Assembly: GCF_900091955.1 (NCBI RefSeq)
Contig: NZ_FMDF01000227.1
Coordinates: 170,430 to 234,429, forward strand
Source of the DNA: Streptomyces sp. Ncost-T10-10d
Lineage (GTDB): Bacteria > Actinomycetota > Actinomycetes > Streptomycetales > Streptomycetaceae
Reading direction: 5' to 3'
DNA: 64,000 bases
The stretch's first letter is position 1, and every line of letters starts with the position of its first letter. The translations under genes were made by a program, and so were the position numbers. The notes under the pieces are model-generated. The model ran no database searches, was not told the origin of the DNA, and saw only the letters and a list, made by a program, of their open reading frames with translations. Below, piece after piece: positions 58,384 to 64,000 of this stretch.

Positions 58384-59474
58384 ACTTCACCTCGCGGCGC
58401 CGTACGCACCACCGGTCCGAGGAGACCGAAGGTCCCGGCCTCACCGCACTGCTGCCCCCGCCGTCGGTCCCCGGCCTGGACCCCGACCGTGAACTGCTGC
58501 TGAAGGAAGCGCTGCTGCGCGAGGCCGCCGTGACCGAACCGCGTGGCGGCCTCACCCCTCGGGCCTCGCGCCCGCGCCGACGTCTGGTCCGGGTCATGGT
58601 GCCCGCCGTCGCCTGCGCCCTGGCGGTCGGCGGCGTCGTGGTGGTGAACCTCGCGGACGCGCCGGGGCACGGCACCACCGCGGCCCCGGGCGGCCGCACC
58701 CCCGGCACGTCCGAAGCGGCAGAGCTCCTCGATCGCATCGCACTCGCCGCCGCAGGGCAGAAGCAACCGGCGGTCCGCGCCGACCAGTTCGTGTACATCG
58801 AGAGCAAGGTCGCCTTCGCCGGGCAGAGCGCCGGGGGCGGCGAGGTGACCATGCCTCCCGCGCACACGCGGCAGGTGTGGCTGTCCGCCGACGGCAGCCG
58901 CCCCGGCCTGCTGCGCGAGGAGGGCGAGCCCGACTCCTCGCTCGGCGGCGACGCACCGGTCTACGAGCTCGACGGCCGAGGAGCGACACCCCGGCCCCGC
59001 AGCGCACACAAGAAGGCCGCGTCGATCAGCGACCCGACGCACGAGTACGTCGCGTCGCTGCCCACCGACCCGGACGCCCTGCTGAAGCTGATCCGGGACG
59101 AGACCCACGGACAGGGCCAGGACCCGGACCAGCGGGCATTCACCGCGATCGGCGACCTGCTGGCCGAGACCTGGGCGCCCCCGCAGGTCGGCGCCGCGCT
59201 CTACCAGGCCGCCGCGAAGATCCCCGGAGTCACGGTGATCGATGCGGCCACCGACGCCGCAGGACGTGAGGGCGTCGCCGTCGCCCGTACGGCACACGGG
59301 CAGCAGACGCAGTGGATCTTCGACCGGACCACGTACGCGTTCCTCGGCGAGCGCACGGTCCTCACCGAATCCGGCGACGCCGGCCCGGCCGGAACCGTTG
59401 TCGGCACGTCCGCGGTCCTCACCAGAGCCGCGGTCGACCGTACCGGTGAGACTCCCGCTCCGACGACGGCGTAA
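58380..59474 (+). CDS. CU044_5270 family membrane-anchored protein
   Basis: A 364-residue protein with a cytoplasmic N-terminus of about 70 residues, one membrane helix (VMVPAVACALAVGGVVVVNLA) and an extracytoplasmic part with DQFVYIESKVAF, TRQVWLSADGSRPGLL, FTAIGDLLAETWAPPQVGAALYQAAAKIPGVTVI and GVAVARTAHGQQTQWIFD. This is the CU044_5270 pattern found behind ECF sigma genes; such proteins are probably anti-sigma factors or sensors. GGAG precedes the ATG. Confidence 0.82.
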   Translation: MNFTSRRRTHHRSEETEGPGLTALLPPPSVPGLDPDRELLLKEALLREAAVTEPRGGLTPRASRPRRRLVRVMVPAVACALAVGGVVVVNLADAPGHGTTAAPGGRTPGTSEAAELLDRIALAAAGQKQPAVRADQFVYIESKVAFAGQSAGGGEVTMPPAHTRQVWLSADGSRPGLLREEGEPDSSLGGDAPVYELDGRGATPRPRSAHKKAASISDPTHEYVASLPTDPDALLKLIRDETHGQGQDPDQRAFTAIGDLLAETWAPPQVGAALYQAAAKIPGVTVIDAATDAAGREGVAVARTAHGQQTQWIFDRTTYAFLGERTVLTESGDAGPAGTVVGTSAVLTRAAVDRTGETPAPTTA

Positions 59475-59552
59475 CACGGCAGCCCGCACACTTGCGCGGC
59501 CCGAACAGCCCCGTCCTCGGTCCGCCTTTGCTGTGGGCCGGGGATGGGACGT

Positions 59553-59774
59553 TCAGGCGGGGAAGTTGTCGTCCTTGACCGCGGCGACGAAGGCTGACCA
59601 ACCGGCTGCCGGGAAGACGAGGGCGGGGCCGTGCGGGGCCTTGGAGTCGCGTACAGGGACGCCGGAGGGGTGACCGTCCAGCACCTCGACGCAGCTGCCC
59701 CCCTCGCTGTTGCTGTGGGACGACTTGCGCCAGCCCCTCAATGCGGAAGCGTTCGGGATGGCGTGCTCAGTCAT
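59553..59774 (-). CDS. DUF397 small protein
   Basis: A 73-residue DUF397 protein: W-RKSSHSNSEGGSCVEV, VPVRDSKAPHGPALVF and WSAFVAAVKDDNF are the family blocks. In Streptomyces these partner an upstream HTH regulator, as here: its start overlaps the regulator stop by eight bases. Such pairs resemble toxin-antitoxin or WhiJ-type modules. Confidence 0.92.
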   Translation of the reverse strand: MTEHAIPNASALRGWRKSSHSNSEGGSCVEVLDGHPSGVPVRDSKAPHGPALVFPAAGWSAFVAAVKDDNFPA

Positions 59775-60564
59775 GATGCCCGAATTCCTTTGCGATCGAC
59801 CTCATCAGAGCGAGCGACTCCTTCAACGGGAGCGCGTCGCTCAAGGCCAGAGCGTAGCGGCCCTCCAACTGCTGGACCACGGAAGGGGAATCATGGACCT
59901 TGCCGATGGAGTTGCCCTCGCTGTAGGCGGCCGGCGGCTGGTCCTCGAACCACATCAACGTCAGCATGCTCTCCATGAGCGGGTGGGAGCCCAGCACGAG
60001 TGGCAGGACATGAGTGCGCACTCGCCCACTCTCGGCCAAATTGACCATGTGCATGATCTGTTCGGCCATGACCTCCGGGCCGCCGATCGGGCGTCGTAGT
60101 ACTGCCTCATCCAGCAGCGCCCATACCACGGGGGTCACTGGGTCGGTGAGGATCTTCGCGCGTTCCAGGCGTGTGACGACGTACCTGTCACGCTCCTCTT
60201 CACTCCGGGGAGGGAAGGTCGTACTCAGAACGGCGCGGGCGTACCTCTTCGTCTGGAGAATGCCCGGCACGAACGTGAGGCCGAACTCCCGGATCATCGT
60301 GGCCTGCTGTTCGAGCTGGCGAGCGGGCTCGAAGTAGTCGGCCACGGTGCCGTCGTCCTGGCTCGGCAGAAAACTGCTCAGCACGTTCCCCGTATTCAAG
60401 GCTTTGTCCAGGCGTCGGGCGTCCTCCTTTGACGGGATGCGGCGCCCCGCCTCGATGTGTGAGATGTGCGACCGCGTCATGATCGCCGCGTCGGCCAGCT
60501 CCTGCTGCGTCAGTCCGGCCGCTTCCCGCTGTGCCTTCAACCAATCGCCATAGGTATTACTCAT
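59767..60564 (-). CDS. HTH regulator with DUF5753 (Scr1/WhiJ-like)
   Basis: A 265-residue regulator: Xre helix-turn-helix WLKAQREAAGLTQQELADAAIMTRSHISHIEAGRRIPS in the first 50 residues, then the DUF5753 region (EQQATMIREFGLTFVPGILQTKRYARAVL, VVWALLDEAVLRRPIGGPEVMAEQIMHMV, VLPLVLGSHPLMESMLTLM). ATG 60564 has GGGAG six bases upstream. With DUF397 it forms the common Streptomyces regulator/effector module. Confidence 0.92.
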   Translation of the reverse strand: MSNTYGDWLKAQREAAGLTQQELADAAIMTRSHISHIEAGRRIPSKEDARRLDKALNTGNVLSSFLPSQDDGTVADYFEPARQLEQQATMIREFGLTFVPGILQTKRYARAVLSTTFPPRSEEERDRYVVTRLERAKILTDPVTPVVWALLDEAVLRRPIGGPEVMAEQIMHMVNLAESGRVRTHVLPLVLGSHPLMESMLTLMWFEDQPPAAYSEGNSIGKVHDSPSVVQQLEGRYALALSDALPLKESLALMRSIAKEFGHHD

Positions 60565-60734
60565 GGTCAACTCCCGTGCGCCAAAGGGCCTGTCACCTGG
60601 AACCCCCTGGCGAGCCTAGTCCGCACCGTCTCACTCTGTGAGTGGATCGCTACACAGCGGTGGCTCGCCCGGACGTCGGCCGCCGCTGTCGCACGGTCCG
60701 GAGAACGGCCATCTACCTCAACGGAGTTGACGAC

Positions 60735-60908
60735 GTGCTGCGCTGTATCGCCGATGCTTTTGAGCCGCTTCTGCGGTTCCTGTGGCCCGCCCAGGGGTGC
60801 CACCGGCCCATGGCCTCGTATGGCGCCGCGCCTCCCGCAGGCGTACGCCCCACGCCCGGCATCGGCATCGCGCCTCGCCCGGTCCATGGTGTCGGGGTGA
60901 CCGCGTGA
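60735..60908 (+). CDS. small conserved protein divergent from the HTH/DUF397 pair
   Basis: A 57-residue protein beginning (GTG) LRCIADAFEPLLRFLWPAQGCHRP. The start is fixed by CGGAG eight bases upstream; the longer frame lacks a site. The N-terminal 20 residues form an amphipathic, Leu/Phe-rich helix. Similar small proteins accompany HTH modules in streptomycetes. Function unknown. The 170-base gap to the regulator start holds the divergent promoters. Confidence 0.65.
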   Translation: MLRCIADAFEPLLRFLWPAQGCHRPMASYGAAPPAGVRPTPGIGIAPRPVHGVGVTA

Positions 60909-61252
60909 TCGCCCCGAATGCCCCGGGCTCCGATTCGGTGCGTCTGCTTCCGTGGTCCGGGGTGGACGGCAACCCGTGTTACGTCATCGGTGACGGGACC
61001 GGATACGTCTCCCGCGTCGCCGACAACGTCGAGAGCGTGCAGCTCGGCATGGCCGCCGAACTCCTCGACCACGTCGACGACATGGTCGACGATTCCGAGG
61101 TCACGTCGGTGCAGCTCCGCTATGTCGTGGCCCGCATGGCCGAGGCGCTGCGCGATGTGTGCCGCATCGCCGAGAGCCGGGGCCTTCGCCTCCGGCCTTC
61201 TGGCCAAGGTCCCGGCGTCCCGGACGCCGGCCCGTGCCCTTCGGAGTCCTGA
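60905..61252 (+). CDS. conserved hypothetical protein coupled to the small gene
   Basis: A 115-residue protein, GTG start overlapping the previous stop as GTGA. Core: LLPWSGVDGNPCYVIGDGTGYVSRVADNVESVQLGMAAELLDHVDDM, then a helix VTSVQLRYVVARMAEALRDVCRIAESRG. Family members always seem to pair with the small protein before it near HTH/DUF5753 regulators. No catalytic motif seen. Confidence 0.72.
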   Translation: MIAPNAPGSDSVRLLPWSGVDGNPCYVIGDGTGYVSRVADNVESVQLGMAAELLDHVDDMVDDSEVTSVQLRYVVARMAEALRDVCRIAESRGLRLRPSGQGPGVPDAGPCPSES

Positions 61253-61316
61253 ACCACCCTGAATCCACCATGCCCGGCCCGGTGATGCCCCTCGCGTCCT
61301 GGGCCGGAGGTGGCTG

Positions 61317-61338
61317 CCGTGAAGGCACCCCTTCACGG
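61317..61338. terminator. hairpin at the 3' end of the tusA-like gene
   Basis: CCGTGAAGG pairs with CCTTCACGG over a four-base loop and overlaps the stop of the TusA-like gene; it lies between convergent genes. Confidence 0.6.
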
Positions 61339-61629
61339 AGTCGGGACCGGGTGCCAAGGCGCGTCGGGGAGGGTGGGACGGGCGTCTGCGGTCAGCCGGA
61401 GCGCGTACACCAGGCGTTCGCCGGGCACCGGGCCCAGGTAGTCGTGGCCGACCATGTGGCACCAGGCCGGCAGGTCGAGGGGGGCCGCCGGGTCCGTCGC
61501 GATCACATGCACCACGGTGCCCGGCGGCGCTCCCTCGATCTGCCTGCGAAGACGCAGCAGAAGCGTCACGCACAGCAGTCCGGTGCCATCAACGGTGATG
61601 TCCGCCGGGGGCGTCAGGTCGGAGCTCAC
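61333..61629 (-). CDS. TusA-family sulfurtransferase-like protein
   Basis: A 98-residue SirA/TusA-fold protein: ITVDGTGLLCVTLLLRLRRQIEGAPPGTVVHVIATDPAAPLDLPAWCHMVGHDYLG in two lines of the fold. The usual CPxP is changed to LLCV, keeping the cysteine but not the prolines; a second Cys lies in AWCH. GTG overlaps the previous stop (GTGA). It may carry a persulfide in metal/thiol stress. Confidence 0.82.
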   Translation of the reverse strand: MSSDLTPPADITVDGTGLLCVTLLLRLRRQIEGAPPGTVVHVIATDPAAPLDLPAWCHMVGHDYLGPVPGERLVYALRLTADARPTLPDAPWHPVPTP

Positions 61630-61982
61630 CGGTCCGGGTGACGCGCCACGGGTTCGTCCCGGAGGGCGTCGGCCAGGGCTTGGCGCAGTTGGTCGGCCGT
61701 TGGTGCACCGGCCAGGCCGTCCGGGGTCCGGTACATGCGGCAGGTCAGTCCCGGGGCCCGGCCGGGCTCGGCGAAGGGGTCACGCCCGTCGATCAGGAAC
61801 GTCGGCGAGCCGGTGAAACGCGCGGCCTCCGCCTCGGCTTGGCCGGTGATGGTGCGGGTCCGGAACGTCACATCGTGCAGGCCCAGCCTGTCGAGCTCCT
61901 GATGGAGGCGGTCGGCGGCAGTCCGGGTGTTCGGGCAGTCGGGCACGACCAGCAGTTCGATCTTCATGTCGTTGTTGCGCAT
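61626..61982 (-). CDS. thioredoxin-like fold protein
   Basis: A 118-residue protein: IELLVVPDCPNTRTAADRLHQELDRLGL (thioredoxin-like start, single Cys in CPN), FTGSPTFLIDGRDPF (cis-Pro loop) and RMYRTPDGLAGAPTADQLRQAL. Related proteins sit in mercury and arsenic loci. GGGA precedes ATG 61982. It lies between the cation transporter and TusA-like genes in one operon and probably handles thiol-bound metal or redox repair. Confidence 0.75.
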   Translation of the reverse strand: MRNNDMKIELLVVPDCPNTRTAADRLHQELDRLGLHDVTFRTRTITGQAEAEAARFTGSPTFLIDGRDPFAEPGRAPGLTCRMYRTPDGLAGAPTADQLRQALADALRDEPVARHPDR

Positions 61983-62000
61983 GTTGTGTTCCCGTGTGGC

Positions 62001-62714
62001 TCAGGTGCAGCAGTCGCAGGCGGGGCGGCATTCGCAGGGGGTGGCCTCCGAGGCGGCGGCCGGTGTCGTGGCGGCGGAGCCGGGGGCGCAGCAGCCCTTG
62101 CCCTGCCAGGCGTCGCGGCCTTCCCTGACGGCGATGGCGGCGATGACGAGGGCGGCGATCGGGTCGGCCCAGGACCAGCCGAGCACCAGGTTGGCCAGCA
62201 GGCCGGCCAGGAGCACGGCGGAGAGGTAGGTGCAGAGCAGGGTCTGCTTGGAATCGGCGACGGCGGAGGCGGAGCCGAGTTCCCGGCCGGCCCTGCGCTG
62301 GGCCGCGGACAGGAACGGCATGATCGCCAGCGAGAGCGCGGCGACGACGATGCCGGGGACGGAGTGGTCGGCATCGCCGGTTCCGGTCAGCGCGCGCACG
62401 GAGTCGACGCTCACATACAGCGCGAGGGCGAAGAAGGAGACGGCGATGATCCGCAACGTGCGCTGCTCGCGGGCTTCGCGGACGGTGTGGTCGGCCGCGG
62501 AGAACTGCCAGGCGACGGCTGCGGCGGAGGACACCTCGATGACGGAGTCGAGCCCGAAGCCGATCAGTGCGGTGGAGGAGGCGATGGTGCCGGCGGTGAT
62601 CGCGACGATTGCCTCGATGACGTTGTAGGCGATGGTCGCGGCGACCAGCAGGCGTATGCGTCGGGTCAGCGCATCACGGCGGGCCGGGCTCGGGCCGAGT
62701 GATACCGCGGTCAT
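62001..62714 (-). CDS. cation diffusion facilitator-type heavy-metal transporter
   Basis: A 237-residue membrane protein with five to six helices (LLVAATIAYNVIEAIVAITAG, STALIGFGLDSVIEVSSA with the metal-site Asp, SWADPIAALVIAAIAVREG). The C-terminal 35 residues are Cys-rich (KGCCAPG, CECRPACDCC), a likely metal-binding tail replacing the normal CDF cytoplasmic domain. Its ATG follows the CmtR-like gene stop directly. Probably exports Cd, Zn, Pb or similar. Confidence 0.85.
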   Translation of the reverse strand: MTAVSLGPSPARRDALTRRIRLLVAATIAYNVIEAIVAITAGTIASSTALIGFGLDSVIEVSSAAAVAWQFSAADHTVREAREQRTLRIIAVSFFALALYVSVDSVRALTGTGDADHSVPGIVVAALSLAIMPFLSAAQRRAGRELGSASAVADSKQTLLCTYLSAVLLAGLLANLVLGWSWADPIAALVIAAIAVREGRDAWQGKGCCAPGSAATTPAAASEATPCECRPACDCCT

Positions 62715-63065
62715 TCAGCAGCACCCCTTCTCGTCCGCCTCGACACAGGTGCGGTCGGCCTCGACGGCGACGACGGCGTTGCGCAAGTCGTCCAAGGCGT
62801 GCCCGAGACGTTCGTCGGCGAGCTCGTAGCGGGTGCGCCGACCGTCGGGGACGGTCACGACCAGGCCGCAGTCGCGCAGGCACGCGAGGTGATTCGACAG
62901 CCGGGTCCGGGAGATCTGCAGAGAGTCGGCGAGGTCGGCCGGGTAGGCCGGGGCCTGCCCCAGGGCGAGCAGGATGCGGCAGCGGATGGGGTCGGCGAGG
63001 GCGCGACCGAACCGCGCCAGCACCTCGATGTCGGTGGCGAGTGTCAGCACACCATGACAGTACAC
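62715..63065 (-). CDS. ArsR/SmtB-family metal sensor, CmtR-like
   Basis: A 116-residue winged-helix repressor: GRALADPIRCRILLALGQAPAYPADLADSLQISRTRLSNHLACLRDCGLV. The C-x3-C in the recognition helix plus cysteines at the C-terminus (DRTCVEADEKGCC) match the Cd(II)/Pb(II) site of mycobacterial CmtR. GTG 63065 or GTG 63050 could be the start; no ribosome site is visible, so it may be leaderless. First gene of the metal operon. Confidence 0.88.
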   Translation of the reverse strand: MYCHGVLTLATDIEVLARFGRALADPIRCRILLALGQAPAYPADLADSLQISRTRLSNHLACLRDCGLVVTVPDGRRTRYELADERLGHALDDLRNAVVAVEADRTCVEADEKGCC

Positions 63066-63067
63066 GC

Positions 63068-63077
63068 ATTCATGAAT
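63068..63077. promoter_or_regulatory. candidate operator of the CmtR-like repressor
   Basis: ATTCATGAAT is a perfect 10-base palindrome within a longer imperfect inverted repeat, immediately before the repressor start. Position and A/T content fit ArsR-family operators. Confidence 0.5.
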
Positions 63078-63430
63078 TCAGCGATACGTGAACCGTTGTC
63101 GCCGGTGCGGCTGCTCGCCTCCGTGTCGTGGGCGGGGGTGAGGCCCCTGGCCTCGGCGTCCCGGCTCGGCAGCATCGACCTGCCCACGCCTCGGCCAACT
63201 CCGGCCGAGCCGGCGGGTTCAACTGTGTCGAGAGGGGTGCCCCTATCTGTTTCGTCAACCCCGCCAGGGTCGGTTCGTGGGGGGCGTCCTGGTTTTCGGG
63301 GACGTCCCGCGAAGCGGGTCGTCCCCGGCGGATCGGGTGTCTGATGGGCAGGCCGGTGGTCGGCAGGGCTGGACTGGCCTGCCGGTGCGCGGTGGTGTGA
63401 TGGGGCCTGGAGGGCAGGAGGGGTGGGTCG
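63078..63430. other. non-coding flank of the IS110-type element
   Basis: No gene is supported. From about 63240 the sequence is G-rich and structured; a strong hairpin lies at 63298-63326 (GGGGACG-t-CCCGC-GAA-GCGGG-t-CGTCCCC). This is the 3' side of the transposase and may hold the element end and a guide (bridge) RNA. The exact element boundary cannot be set because the other end is outside the window. Confidence 0.45.
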
Positions 63431-64000
63431 TCAGGCGGCGAGGCCGACGTCGTCGGGGGTGCGTGGTTCGTAGAGGGTGCCGGTGCGGATCATCGCGTGG
63501 ATGACGTTCACGCGTTGCCGGGCCAGGCGGAGGACGGCCTGGGTGTGGGTCCTGCCGCGTGCGCGTTGGCGGTCGTAGTAGATCCGGGAGGACGGGTCGG
63601 CTTTGCAGCCGATCGCGGCGAACGCGGCCTGGAACAGGGCACGTTTGAGGAGTCGGTTGCCGCGGTGGGGTGCGTGCTCGCCGCGGATCGAGGTGCCCGA
63701 GGACTCCGTGGCCGGGGCGAGTCCGGCGTAGGAGGCGAGGTGTCCGGCGGTGGGGAAGCCGGTGCCGTCACCGATCGCGACGATCACCGCGGCCGTGGTC
63801 CTGACGCCCATGCCGGGCAGGGACGTCAGGAGGTGGAAAAGGAGGGAAGGCCTCCAGCAGGGCGGCGATCTCCTGCTCGGTGGCCTGTCGCTGGGCGTGG
63901 GCAGCGGCGAGCTGGGCGGCCAGGACCGGCACGATCAGCGCGGACGCCTCGGTGCCGGGAACGACGAGGGTCTGCTCGGCGAGCGCGTCGTAGATCTCGG
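63431..64000 (-). pseudogene. IS110-family transposase, frameshifted and cut by the window edge
   Basis: The C-terminal half (LPGMGVRTTAAVIVAIGDGTGFPTAGHLASYAGLAP, SSGTSIRGEHAPHRGNRLLKRALFQAAFAAI, RQRARGRTHTQAVLRLARQRVNVIHAMI) is the Transposase_20 domain with its conserved serine (SSGTS). Upstream sequence encodes EQEIAALLEAFP in another frame; one extra base near 63841-63846 breaks the gene (expected LLEAFPLFHLLTSLPGMG). The N-terminal DEDD catalytic domain is beyond the window. Confidence 0.85.

Noticed and set aside
1..64000. CRISPR arrays, prophage or integrative element att sites
   Set aside because: No spaced repeat array was seen, and neither tRNA is followed by an integrase or a duplicated 3' end within the window.

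Overview
The window is a 64 kb stretch of chromosome from a Streptomyces species. The evidence is the very high G+C with G/C-ending codons, the dense gene packing with GTG starts and ATGA overlaps, an adpA gene that carries a single TTA (bldA-dependent) codon, the desferrioxamine genes desABCD, a cellobiose (ceb) uptake locus with CebR boxes, and DUF397/helix-turn-helix pairs. The order orn-adpA-glmS-hexosaminidase-desDCBA-acyl-CoA dehydrogenase-hmgL-accA1-accD1 matches, from memory, the core-chromosome segment around SCO2771-SCO2798 of S. coelicolor, so most of the middle is conserved core rather than accessory DNA.

Layout. 0.2-5.6 kb: a luciferase-like flavin oxidoreductase, a PAS-GGDEF-EAL c-di-GMP enzyme (probably CdgA) with a BldD-like box upstream, a secreted M6-type metalloprotease, tRNA-Lys and a primase/polymerase-domain protein whose stop codon lies inside the tRNA gene. 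5.8-11.3 kb: a tightly coupled minus-strand operon encoding a PAP2 phosphatase, a RecB-like nuclease with Cas4/AddB/Dna2-type cysteines, a protein of unknown function and an SF1B helicase; together the last three resemble a Dna2 enzyme split into three polypeptides. 11.5-16.8 kb: histidine phosphatase, HTH-TPR regulator, spermidine-synthase-like protein, then a decayed stretch with a frameshifted toxin tail, a coupled immunity-like gene and a headless FadR-family regulator.

17-23.5 kb: cebEFG-bglC-cebR imports cellobiose/cellotriose and hydrolyses it to glucose, under three CebR operators. 23.5-33 kb: tRNA-His, oligoribonuclease, AdpA with a 940-base upstream region, universal stress protein, YaaH-type membrane protein, GlmS, DUF4429 protein and a secreted GH20 hexosaminidase with a DasR-like site. 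33-39.2 kb: desABCD and a siderophore-interacting reductase, each behind an iron box; the expected ferrioxamine-binding lipoprotein gene desE is not here. 40.4-48.7 kb: the accD1-accA1-hmgL-fadE4 operon (leucine/isovalerate route) with AccR-type operators, a DUF418 membrane protein, a decayed accD fragment and the TetR regulator.

48.9-64 kb is more accessory: a GtrB-GtrA fusion followed by a polytopic DUF6056-type protein (probable cell-surface glycosylation), a phosphatase-like protein, tesB with an acyl-CoA dehydrogenase, a secreted I36-type protease inhibitor, an orphan subtilase C-terminal region, an ECF sigma factor with a CU044_5270-type partner, an HTH/DUF397 module, a CmtR-CDF-thioredoxin-like-TusA metal/thiol cluster, and a frameshifted IS110-family transposase cut by the window edge.
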